Source of the DNA: Salinicola endophyticus
GTDB taxonomy: Bacteria > Pseudomonadota > Gammaproteobacteria > Pseudomonadales > Halomonadaceae
Reading direction: 5' to 3'
NCBI RefSeq assembly: GCF_003206575.1
Contig: NZ_PZJO01000002.1
Span: 471,935-535,934 of the forward strand
Length of the DNA: 64,000 nt
The position numbers and the translations under genes are program-made. Of the stretch, positions 37,383 through 44,606 are shown one piece after another; position 1 is the stretch's first letter; each line of letters starts with the position of its first letter. The notes below the pieces were generated by a model that was given only the letters and a program-made list of their open reading frames with translations, was not told where the DNA came from and did no database searches.

Positions 37383-38359
37383 TGCGATTCGCGACGCTTG
37401 CCAATGGCCATCCTGATGGCCGCCTGCATCTGGTCTGCCGCCGCAACGCCATAACGGTGCCGTCGGAAGCAGCCTCGACGCTACAGGAGGCCCTGGAGCG
37501 CTGGGAGGCAGTGGCACCGCACCTTGAGGCGCAGTACCACCGACTCAATGAAGGCTGCCTGGACGATGCCCGGCCCTTCGATCCTGCCGAGGCCATGGCG
37601 CCGCTGCCTCGGGCCTGGCAGTGGCTGGACGGCTCGGCCTTCGACAGCCATGGCGAACTGATGGAGCAGGTCTTCAAGCTGGAGGCACGCCATGCGCTGG
37701 GACGACCGCTGATGTATCAGGGCATTTCCGACCGTTTCCAGTCATCAGTTGAGCCCAGTGCGTTCCCCTCGGTGCAGGACAACATCGATTTCGAGGGTGA
37801 GTTCGCGGTAATCACCGGGGCAGTCGGGATGTCCGCTGATGCTGAGACCGGCATGGAGGCGATACGCCTGATTGTCCAGGTCAACGATTGGAGCCTGCGC
37901 TACCTGGGACCGATCGAGATGAAAAGCGGATTCGGCATGCTCCAGTGCAAGCCGCGCTGCTCGATGGCACCGGTTGCCGTGACACCCGATGAGCTGGGCG
38001 CCAGCTGGCGGGAGGGGCGTGTCGCACTGGACCTAAGAATCTCCGTCAACGACGCGCCGTTTGGACACCCCAACGGCGCTGCCATGGCGGTGGGCTTTCA
38101 CGAACTGGTCGCCCACGCGGCCTACTCCCGCGATCTGCCGGCGGGCACGGTGATCGGTTCGGGCACCGTGTCGAATCCCGATTTTCGCCAGGTGGGCTCC
38201 GCCTGCATTGCCGAGCGTCGCGCGGCGGAAATCTTCGACTTGGGTGAAGCACGCACGCCTTTCCTGCAGGCTGGTGACCGGGTCCACATGGAGGCGCGCC
38301 AAGCCGATGACACGCCGCTGTTCGGTGTCATTCGCCAGCAGGTGATGGTTCATCAATAG
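37379..38359 (+). CDS. Fumarylacetoacetate hydrolase-family protein
   Basis: 326 residues. The FAH core is visible (NIDFEGEFAVITG with metal-binding Glu residues, VNDWSLR, GSGTVSNPDF). Members cleave C-C bonds of 2,4-dioxo acids or hydrate/decarboxylate ring-fission products. Translationally coupled to the cyclase gene, with AAGGAG at the overlap. In this cluster it would act late in the ring-cleavage route. Confidence 0.85.
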   Translation: MMRFATLANGHPDGRLHLVCRRNAITVPSEAASTLQEALERWEAVAPHLEAQYHRLNEGCLDDARPFDPAEAMAPLPRAWQWLDGSAFDSHGELMEQVFKLEARHALGRPLMYQGISDRFQSSVEPSAFPSVQDNIDFEGEFAVITGAVGMSADAETGMEAIRLIVQVNDWSLRYLGPIEMKSGFGMLQCKPRCSMAPVAVTPDELGASWREGRVALDLRISVNDAPFGHPNGAAMAVGFHELVAHAAYSRDLPAGTVIGSGTVSNPDFRQVGSACIAERRAAEIFDLGEARTPFLQAGDRVHMEARQADDTPLFGVIRQQVMVHQ

Positions 38360-38376
38360 AACCGAGAGACACGGGA

Positions 38377-38904
38377 ATGACAACCACACAACAACCCAGC
38401 GAGAACGCCATGACTCACGAACTGAAGCGCGCCATCAGAAAGGAGGCAGCGATCGCCGCCGTAATCAGTGCCCTGATCAGCGCCGCCTTCGTGTTCGCCC
38501 TGTTCGGCGATAGCCACCCGGCACCGCTGTGGGGGCCCAGGGGCGCCGCCGTCGACTTTCTGCCGCAGACCTTCATGCTGTCGTTGATGAGCGCGCTGTT
38601 GCCTGCGTTGACGACACGCCGCAAGTTAGCGCGAGGGCAACTGGACGCGGTGGCCGGCAGGACCTGGCGACTGCCGCGTCATCCATTCGCGCGCAGCCTG
38701 CTGATTGCCCTGCTGACGACCCTGGCGGGTAGTCCTTGCGGCACTGTCCTCTTGTGGGCCATTGCCGGGGCCAACATCGACTTTGCCGTGTTACTGGCGG
38801 CCAAGATGGCCTACGGCGCGCTGGTTGCGACCTGGGTGGCACACGCTAGCATCCAGGTCACTCTGGCCTATGCGAGACAGCGAGCCCTTATAGCTCAACC
38901 TTAA
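38377..38904 (+). CDS. Four-helix membrane protein of unknown function
   Basis: 175 residues with about four hydrophobic segments (IAAVISALISAAFVFALF, FMLSLMSALLPAL, LLIALLTTLAG, and a last helix). I do not recognise it. It starts 17 bases after the FAH-family stop and is the last cargo gene before the ICE core block. A shorter start at 38410 is possible. Confidence 0.7.
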   Translation: MTTTQQPSENAMTHELKRAIRKEAAIAAVISALISAAFVFALFGDSHPAPLWGPRGAAVDFLPQTFMLSLMSALLPALTTRRKLARGQLDAVAGRTWRLPRHPFARSLLIALLTTLAGSPCGTVLLWAIAGANIDFAVLLAAKMAYGALVATWVAHASIQVTLAYARQRALIAQP

Positions 38905-38958
38905 CTGGACCCCAAAGAGGATCAACATGATTTTGGCGCCGCGACACTTAGAAGACTA

Positions 38959-38978
38959 ATTCAGGAATATTCCTGAAT
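38959..38978. repeat. 20-bp perfect palindrome at the cargo/core border
   Basis: ATTCAGGAATATTCCTGAAT is a perfect palindrome, 54 bases past the last cargo gene and ahead of the ICE core genes, where both neighbours converge. It could be an operator or a bidirectional stop. Confidence 0.6.
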
Positions 38979-39100
38979 CGAAATGGCAAGCGTGGGCCCT
39001 AGAGAATAGCGACTTCAGGTGCGGCTAATGCCGTTCTCATGAAACTCTATGACAATACGAATGCGCTTTGTGATGGAAGCGAGCTTAAGGCATGCCCCTG

Positions 39101-39128
39101 AAAAGGCCTCGCTCCTTATGGAGCGAGG
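39101..39128 (-). terminator. Terminator of the minus-strand ICE small-gene block
   Basis: CCTCGCTCC (39107-39115), loop TTAT, GGAGCGAGG (39120-39128); on the minus strand the stem is followed by CCTTTTC. It lies 26 bases past the stop of the gene 39155-39436. Confidence 0.75.
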
Positions 39129-39154
39129 TCAGATAGCAAGATTTTTGGATTGGT

Positions 39155-39436
39155 TCAGTCGGGCACGAATTCCCCCTGGTAGGGGTCGTACCGCAGCGTC
39201 TCGCGATCCTCACGGATCGGCGTGTGCCCTGCCTTGTAGATGTTGAGCAGATAGCGATCCCGATAAGCGACAGCCTCTTTCGCGGCATCTGCAGGAATAC
39301 CCTCCTCGATGAAGTAATCGACCAGCTCTTCGTCGGACGACACCTCGTCGTTGGACAGCACATCTTCGATGTTGCAAAGCTGCTGTTCCGAAAGGTCTGC
39401 AAACACAGCCGGGTTGGGTTCTTGATTCATGTCCAT
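39155..39436 (-). CDS. Small acidic ICE protein of unknown function
   Basis: 93 residues, acidic, with a helical segment SEQQLCNIEDVLSNDEVSSD and a basic end. I do not recognise it. ATG 39436 has GGAGAG 5-6 bases upstream. That site sits in a small stem (CTCCA at 39443-39447 on the plus strand facing TGGAG at 39452-39456), below a larger GC-rich stem-loop. Last gene of the block 42213-39155. Confidence 0.7.
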   Translation of the reverse strand: MDMNQEPNPAVFADLSEQQLCNIEDVLSNDEVSSDEELVDYFIEEGIPADAAKEAVAYRDRYLLNIYKAGHTPIREDRETLRYDPYQGEFVPD

Positions 39437-39512
39437 GATGCTCTCCAGGGGTGGAGGGACGAGTCGCCCCCATCGGGGCGGCTTCGTCCCTAGGGGGTTA
39501 ACTGAATCTGAG

Positions 39513-40664
39513 TTAGGCCGCTGCCACAGCTGAATAGATCCAGGTCTGTGTCGCGGTATCGAGTTCATAGCCGAGCTGCTTCAGCCGATAGATCTGGGCA
39601 CGCAAGCTGCCCCGATCGACGGTGGAGTCCAGCTTTACGCTGTCGCCCAGTGGCCACTGGTGCCCGAACAGCTCGATGTCTTGATCATCCGCCTGGGGCC
39701 GACGCGTCGGCTTGGCTTCGGCGCTCGCCTTGATCGGTTGATCGGTCGATGCCTGCGGGCGGTTTTCCTGATGAACCTGCTTCAGGAATTCCGCTGCCAG
39801 GCGCGCCGCGCCGGAGGCGCGAAAGATAGCCTTCTTGTCCGACTGCAACACCTCGATCCAACTGGCGATGTAGGCGGCATCAAAGGCCTCGTTACGAATC
39901 CCGAAGTGCCCGCACAAAAAGGCTGAGCCCATCTGCGCGACCAGCTCCTCGAAGGCGTATTGCGGCGAACCGAAGTCATCGAACTCGGTGATACCAGGAC
40001 GCGCCAGCCGTGACTCATGGCCGGTGGCGTGGGTGAGTTCGTGCAGAGCCACGCTGTAGTAGCTCTCCGAGCTGTGGAATCGCGACTTCACGGGTAGCAG
40101 CACCCGATCTTGCCTTGGGAGGTAACCCGCCTCGTCTCGATCCAGCGAGTGCGTAACCTTGATGCCACAGCCCGAGATGAAATCGTCCAACGTCTCGAAG
40201 CCGTCGAAAGCCTCGCCACCAGCCGGCGGTGGATTGGTGATCGCATCGGGAAGCCCGTCGCACTGGTCGACGTTGAAGAGGTTGAACCCTCGAAGAATCG
40301 CGAAGCTCTTCTCCTTGGGATTGCCCTCCTCGTCCAGCACCGGATCGCCGGCGTCATCAAGGATCTGGCGCTTCATGGGTTTGTAGAAACAGGCCAGCGT
40401 GCTCCGCTCTCCCTTGCGCACCGAACCGCCCGCCTCCTTGGCTTGGCGAAAGGTGAGCCACCGGTCCTGCGAATACTTACGCTTGTCGGCCATGCCCCAT
40501 AGCAGCGGCACGTTGATGCCCTGGTATTGCCGCCCGGAGACAGCGTTGCAGGGAATGAGTGGCGTCCGGCTGGACGGGTCCCAAGGATTGCCAATGCCTG
40601 GCAGGTATCCCGCTTCGAGACTGTCCAGAATCTGGTTGGTGATCGCTTGGTAGATATCAGACAT
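39513..40664 (-). CDS. ArdC-type ssDNA-binding zincin protein
   Basis: 383 residues. An N-terminal ArdC-like domain (about 1-130, NAVSGRQYQGINVPLLWG) is followed by a zincin metallopeptidase domain with HELTHATGHESRL and a downstream Glu in FEELVAQMG. ArdC proteins protect incoming single-stranded DNA from restriction during conjugation, and the same architecture is common in ICEs. ATG 40664 is chosen over GTG 40673 because a stem-loop directly abuts it with the ribosome site in its loop. Confidence 0.85.
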   Translation of the reverse strand: MSDIYQAITNQILDSLEAGYLPGIGNPWDPSSRTPLIPCNAVSGRQYQGINVPLLWGMADKRKYSQDRWLTFRQAKEAGGSVRKGERSTLACFYKPMKRQILDDAGDPVLDEEGNPKEKSFAILRGFNLFNVDQCDGLPDAITNPPPAGGEAFDGFETLDDFISGCGIKVTHSLDRDEAGYLPRQDRVLLPVKSRFHSSESYYSVALHELTHATGHESRLARPGITEFDDFGSPQYAFEELVAQMGSAFLCGHFGIRNEAFDAAYIASWIEVLQSDKKAIFRASGAARLAAEFLKQVHQENRPQASTDQPIKASAEAKPTRRPQADDQDIELFGHQWPLGDSVKLDSTVDRGSLRAQIYRLKQLGYELDTATQTWIYSAVAAA

Positions 40665-40685
40665 CGTCAGCACCTCAAGCTGACG
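40665..40685 (-). promoter_or_regulatory. Stem-loop abutting the ardC start codon
   Basis: Arms CGTCAGC (40665-40671) and GCTGACG (40679-40685), 7-bp perfect stem. On the minus strand the loop TTGAGGT carries the ribosome site, and the start codon follows directly. A second GC-rich stem (GACCGGGAT / ATCCCGGTC, 40685-40721) lies just upstream. Likely controls translation. Confidence 0.55.
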
Positions 40686-40767
40686 ACCGGGATTCTCGCC
40701 CGCCGGGAGAGGATCCCGGTCGGGGTGGAGGGAAAAGCCCGGCGAACCGGGCTCATTGGGTTAGAGA

Positions 40768-41157
40768 TCAGGCGGCGAGGCGGTCTCGCCCTCGAAGCGA
40801 GAACACCAGCACGTGCTTGTCGTAGAGACGTTCGATCTCGGCGTGCACCTCGACGCCTAGGGGCAACAGCAGTGCCCCCGAGCGGTGAGGCGCGCATACC
40901 TCGAAGTCGAACGCGCGCGCCCCTGAGGGGGCGTCAGCGAGCTTCTGGCGAGCCTCGGTCAGGAAGGCGTCCAGGCGCTCTATCCAGTGCAGCTGATCCA
41001 GCGCAGGATGAAGCGATGCCGCTGAGTCGAAGAGCGCGGCCACCTCGTTGATGAGTGGCTGCTCCATCTGCACCATCACGTCGTGACGTTCAGGGCAAAG
41101 TCCTAGGCGTTGCGCTTTGGCAGTGAGGTCGATGCGGATAGTGGCATTGGATTGCAT
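40768..41157 (-). CDS. ICE protein of unknown function
   Basis: 129 residues, largely helical, starting SNATIRIDLTAKAQRLGLCP. I do not recognise the family. It lies between ardC and a membrane protein gene in the same orientation. A GAGGAG site precedes the start; it lies at the loop edge of a stem formed by GAGGACTTC and GAAGTTCTC (one G-U pair) that ends at the start codon. Confidence 0.7.
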   Translation of the reverse strand: MQSNATIRIDLTAKAQRLGLCPERHDVMVQMEQPLINEVAALFDSAASLHPALDQLHWIERLDAFLTEARQKLADAPSGARAFDFEVCAPHRSGALLLPLGVEVHAEIERLYDKHVLVFSLRGRDRLAA

Positions 41158-41240
41158 GAGAACTTCTCCTCAAAAAATGGGGAAGTCCTCGCCCCATGGG
41201 GAAGGAAACTTCCCCATGGGATGGATGCTGCTTGAGTGGA

Positions 41241-41858
41241 TCAGCCGACGACCGTCGCCCGCCAGGTGTTGCGGTGAGTGCGGACCTTGCGGTGCCCTAC
41301 CACGACGCCATGGACGTTGCGGACCGGCTCGGAGACGTCGACAGGGGTTTTCCCGATAAACTCCAGGATCACCCGCTGTCCGACTTCCAAGTTGGTTTCA
41401 CGCGCCACGCGGCGCAGATCGACGCCCCACACGGTACGTTCCTGGCCTCGATCGTCGCGCAGGGTGATGTAGAAGCTCAGGCGGTTACCCGACTTGAACT
41501 CGTAAGGGGCGCTGCCCAGGGCGACGATAGTCCCATCATCACGACGCTCCGAGTTGGAGCCGGCAGACGTATGGCTTTGCGTCCGAGTGGAGCGCTTAGG
41601 CCGAGGTTCGACGGTCGAGCGACCGAGAAGATCCGCGGGCGCGGCAGCGGCGACCCGGAGCAGCCAGAAAGCACTGACTGGGCTCCAGAAGCTGTTCGGC
41701 AAGGTACGACCGAGCAGACCGATCTTGACGATACCGAGTGCGTTGAGCCACCACAGCGACACGAACGTCAGCCACGTCCACCGCAGTGGCTCGGGGATGA
41801 CATCGGGCAGCATGATGACCAGCAGCGCGGAAAGGTTGAGGAACTGATGGAGTTTCAT
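41241..41858 (-). CDS. ICE membrane protein with C-terminal soluble domain, unknown
   Basis: 205 residues. Two hydrophobic segments at about 4-20 and 28-45, a second hydrophobic patch near 55-75, then a soluble C-terminal half (GTIVALGSAPYEFKSGNRLS) rich in beta strands that looks OB-fold-like. Function unknown. The first ~31 codons are repeated at 51034-51110, where the copy is cut off. ATG 41858 is set by the stem-loop and AGGAG site upstream. Confidence 0.7.
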   Translation of the reverse strand: MKLHQFLNLSALLVIMLPDVIPEPLRWTWLTFVSLWWLNALGIVKIGLLGRTLPNSFWSPVSAFWLLRVAAAAPADLLGRSTVEPRPKRSTRTQSHTSAGSNSERRDDGTIVALGSAPYEFKSGNRLSFYITLRDDRGQERTVWGVDLRRVARETNLEVGQRVILEFIGKTPVDVSEPVRNVHGVVVGHRKVRTHRNTWRATVVG

Positions 41859-41895
41859 GGTGTGGCTCCTGAAGTGAGGATTCAGGAGATACACC
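41859..41895 (-). promoter_or_regulatory. Stem-loop that hides the ribosome site of the 205-residue gene
   Basis: On the minus strand CTCCTGAA and TTCAGGAG pair (8 bp, 7-base loop), extended by GGTGT and ACACC. The AGGAG ribosome site is inside the 3' arm and the start codon follows directly. Strong candidate for translational control. Confidence 0.6.
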
Positions 41896-41952
41896 AGCCC
41901 CATCGGGGAGGTGTTCCCCTGATGGGTAGTAACAAGCGATGGGAGTAGGAGG

Positions 41953-42213
41953 CTAGGAGAACACCTTCAGCAACGTCATGACGATGCTGAGAACGCCAAC
42001 CGAAGCTGCGATCATGCCGCCAAGGCGAACAGTGAGCCGCGTCTCCAACTGACTGATCTCCTGCTTCAGATCCTGCTTGGTGGCAACTAGATCATGCTTA
42101 GTCGCAAGGCTCTGATTCATCTCGCTCTCCAAGGCGTTGACGACATCTAACGCCTTCTCGTCCGATATGTTCACAGACCGCAAGGCGTTGTACAGAGCAA
42201 TACCGATTTGCAT
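41953..42213 (-). CDS. Small coiled-coil protein with C-terminal membrane helix
   Basis: 86 residues. A helical N-terminus (ALYNALRSVNISDEKALDVV), a coiled coil with KHDLVATKQDLKQEISQLET, and one membrane helix near the C-terminus (MIAASVGVLSIVMTLL). It resembles DUF1640-type small proteins. A diverged paralogue lies in repeat A copy 3 (51221-51445). It is read away from the accessory module. Function unknown. Confidence 0.75.
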   Translation of the reverse strand: MQIGIALYNALRSVNISDEKALDVVNALESEMNQSLATKHDLVATKQDLKQEISQLETRLTVRLGGMIAASVGVLSIVMTLLKVFS

Positions 42214-42214
42214 A

Positions 42215-42245
42215 GGGAATCTCCTGATTTCAAAGGGAGATTCCC
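42215..42245 (-). promoter_or_regulatory. Stem-loop that hides the ribosome site of the coiled-coil gene
   Basis: GGGAATCTCC (42215-42224) and GGAGATTCCC (42236-42245) form a perfect 10-bp stem. On the minus strand the GGAG of the ribosome site lies in the 3' arm, with the start codon one base past the arm. The same stem is kept at 51446-51476 although the gene behind it has diverged. Confidence 0.65.
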
Positions 42246-42503
42246 CGCCAGGGAGATCTCCCTGGGAGGGTGAGTTGCATCCGGCTCACGAGGAGCGCCG
42301 TCTCTCGGGATGCGTTACGGCTTCGGGATTGCCCGAAGGCAAAGGGCGTCACTGATAACCGTCAGTGACCAGCGGCTTACGAGCTGAGGATAGCTGGAGT
42401 GGATGATGAGCTGCAAGAGCCGCCTGTCAGACCGGCACTGCCCTGTCCTCGCTGAACGCCAAACGCGGCCTCAAGCTACTGCGATAGTCTAAATGGGTGG
42501 AAC

Positions 42504-42534
42504 TTGAGAGAACATTAATTTACATTCGCAGAAT
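42504..42534 (+). promoter_or_regulatory. Possible promoter for accessory module 1
   Basis: TTGAGA (42504) and a weak -10 (CAGAAT; TAGAAT in copy 3) 19 bases later, within the most conserved part of repeat A. The spacing is long, so this is tentative. The same motif is found in all three copies at the same place ahead of each module. Confidence 0.3.
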
Positions 42535-42833
42535 ACAGTCGTGAGAATAGGATGCGCTAGCCCGCCCCATGCTCACGGGTTGATATCCCGATGGGATGGG
42601 CCGCTTTCGACCCTGAGCGGACATCTCGGCGAAAGCGGCATGCTGGTTCAGCCGTGTTGTACACGCCGCCACGATGATTGATGCCATGCAGCCTAACCAT
42701 ACCTAACTTCTTTTAATTCCAGAGGGATAGATAGAACATGGCATGCGACATGACACAAATGAACGTGCGAGCGCGTTCAAGTCAATATACGAGCTGGCAG
42801 CCTAATATCCATTAAGTGCGACAAGGACATGTA

Positions 42834-43409
42834 GTGGAAAATAAGTATGTAACTTGGGCGGCTTTAGCTGTTTCAATCTGTGCATTAGGCTCATCTATGG
42901 AGAGTTGTTCAGTTTCTCGGGAAGCGTTGAAAATACAACATGAACAATATATTTCTCAGTCAAAAACGATTTGGGAAGCAACTATAAATGAAGAAAACAA
43001 CGCAGTTGCAATAACACCTTCGAATAAAAAGGTTTCTCTTCTAAGGGCTAAGATACACTACCCGACAGAAATATCAGACACCGACTGGCCAATTGAACCT
43101 CCTAAATATAGGTTCTATCTAACGACTCCATTTTACAACCTTAAAGAAATGCTTGAGGCAAAAATACCAAAGGAAAAACATCATGTGGCATTATACATCT
43201 CAAGCATTCCCGTCATTATAGAGAGCTATTACACTATTAATGGTGAGAGCCATTATGAGAAAGCATTATACAGCCTTGAATACAGCGCATATATATCAGA
43301 TAAAGAGTGGGAGCAGCCATCAATTACAGTTAAAGGTTTACTCTTCGTGAAGAGACTTGCTCAAGAGATTAAACCAAGACAATATTTAGATAATCTTGCG
43401 GACAATTAA
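42834..43409 (+). CDS. Membrane-anchored protein of unknown function (module 1)
   Basis: About 191 residues, AT-rich codon use unlike the ICE core. A single N-terminal membrane helix (VTWAALAVSICALGSSM) is followed by a soluble domain rich in beta strands. I chose GTG 42834, which has AAGGA 6 bases upstream; the reading from 42816 adds six residues. Not recognised. It lies directly after repeat A copy 1 and 127 bases before a transglutaminase-like gene; the two may work together. Confidence 0.65.
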   Translation: MENKYVTWAALAVSICALGSSMESCSVSREALKIQHEQYISQSKTIWEATINEENNAVAITPSNKKVSLLRAKIHYPTEISDTDWPIEPPKYRFYLTTPFYNLKEMLEAKIPKEKHHVALYISSIPVIIESYYTINGESHYEKALYSLEYSAYISDKEWEQPSITVKGLLFVKRLAQEIKPRQYLDNLADN

Positions 43410-43410
43410 C

Positions 43411-44110
43411 ACTTAACAGGGCGCGGCACCTGACCCATAAAGGTAAACACTTCTTGTGTTTCGCTGCGACTAACCACACACGAATACGCGCTACGCCTTG
43501 TGGCGAGATGAGCTTAGCATTAAAGAGAGTGATGACATGGAAAATTGGTTAGCAACTATCAATCGTAATATTCATAACAAAAATGACGAAATCGTTTCTC
43601 AAGTATATTCAAGGATGCTTCAGCTTATAGTTAAAACCAAGAATAAAGGCGCTTGCCATAACACATCTGCCGTTCTACATGTTATATTGAATGAGCTTGG
43701 TATTAATAATTCACTTTGTATCGGTGAAGTGAAAACGGGTGAGAAATATTTCGACCATTCGTGGATAGAGATTGATGGCAAGATCTATGATGCTGCGATT
43801 TGCATGCCATTAGATGGTGGTCGCTATCATCCTCCAGTGTTTGCTTCCATAGATTTGGATAGCGAAACTAAAACCGAGCTGGGTTATGGTATCCCTTCTC
43901 CAGGAGGGTTGGATGATCCAGCTAAGAGCATAGCGAAAACAAGCTTAGGTGACTATGCATTACGAACCCCCATTGCTAATCGCTTGTGGCTTATGGCAGA
44001 ACAGCTTGCTTCAGAGTTAGGGTATAAACTAGATGCAGAAAAATTGGAGCATAAATACGCTTCAAAGTTTCGTGTATTACGTCCGGACTCTCTCTAACCG
44101 GGCGTTATGC
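43411..44110 (+). other. Integron attC-like remnants around a module 1 gene
   Basis: ACTTAAC (43411-43417) fits the integron core RYYYAAC, and CGGGCGTTATGC (44099-44110) resembles the end of a Vibrio-type cassette repeat. They lie just before and just after the transglutaminase-like gene. Full attC folds are not visible, so this is tentative. Confidence 0.25.
43537..44097 (+). CDS. Transglutaminase/papain-like fold protein (module 1)
   Basis: 186 residues. A Cys-His-Asp order typical of transglutaminase-like or NAT-like cysteine enzymes is visible: GACHNTSAVLHVILNELG (Cys at helix start), YFDHSWIEIDG (His on a strand) and KIYDAAICMP (Asp). ATG 43537 follows AAAGAGAG; the longer frame starts inside a presumed linker. 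Possible roles are protease, amidase or acyl transferase; in a defence setting it could be an effector. AT-rich, probably transferred. Confidence 0.6.
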   Translation: MENWLATINRNIHNKNDEIVSQVYSRMLQLIVKTKNKGACHNTSAVLHVILNELGINNSLCIGEVKTGEKYFDHSWIEIDGKIYDAAICMPLDGGRYHPPVFASIDLDSETKTELGYGIPSPGGLDDPAKSIAKTSLGDYALRTPIANRLWLMAEQLASELGYKLDAEKLEHKYASKFRVLRPDSL

Positions 44111-44163
44111 TTCTTCAAGCCGGCATTGTGCCTCTTCTAAGTGAAGTATTTCGATGGTTAGAA

Positions 44164-44500
44164 AGAGCGCCGTTCCTCCGGATGAGTTACAGCTTCAGGA
44201 TTGCCCAAGGGCGAAGAGCGCCACTGATGACCGTCAGTAACCAGCGGCTTACGAGCTGAGGATAGCTGGGTTGGATGATGTGCTGCAAGAGTAACCAATA
44301 TGACCGGCACTCCTTCTTCTTCTCTGAACACCAAGCGCAGCCTTGAACTGCTGCGATAGTCTAAATGGGTGGAACTTGAGAGAACATTAATTTACATTCG
44401 AAGAATACAGCCGCGAGCATAGGACTAGCTGATCCGCCCCATGCTCACTGGTTCATATGCCGATAGGATGGACCGCTTTCGGCCTAAGCGGACAGTCCAT
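44164..44500. repeat. Repeat A, copy 2 (leader only)
   Basis: It matches 42290-42620 and 51530-51840, with about 80-85 percent identity by eye. The conserved block GCGATAGTCTAAATGGGTGG and the TTGAGAGAACATTAATTTAC motif are present, but the upstream coiled-coil gene is missing. It directly precedes the Lamassu-like operon. Confidence 0.8.
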
Positions 44501-44606
44501 CACAGACAAAAGCCTGTTCCTATATCCGACGTGGGTGTGAGCATCGAGCAGGTGGTGAGTTGCCGGAGATGCCTTACGCAACTAGTTTAAATTGAAGGGA
44601 AGCGAG

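Larger units (their letters stand above)
41807..42620. repeat. Repeat A, copy 1 (hotspot leader)
   Basis: This stretch is found again at 51040-51840 (complete) and 44164-44500 (second part only). It covers the 5' end of the 205-residue gene, the small coiled-coil gene and a ~400-base leader without open frames. The leader holds an 18-bp palindrome CCAGGGAGATCTCCCTGG (42248-42265) and a stem GTCACTGA/TCAGTGAC (42348-42369). The last ~130 bases, including GCGATAGTCTAAATGGGTGG, are nearly identical in all three copies. Each copy precedes a plus-strand accessory module. Confidence 0.85.

Noticed and set aside
36495-37517. 340-codon minus-strand open frame
   Set aside because: Opposite the cyclase-family gene with its clear metal motif; no domain of its own.
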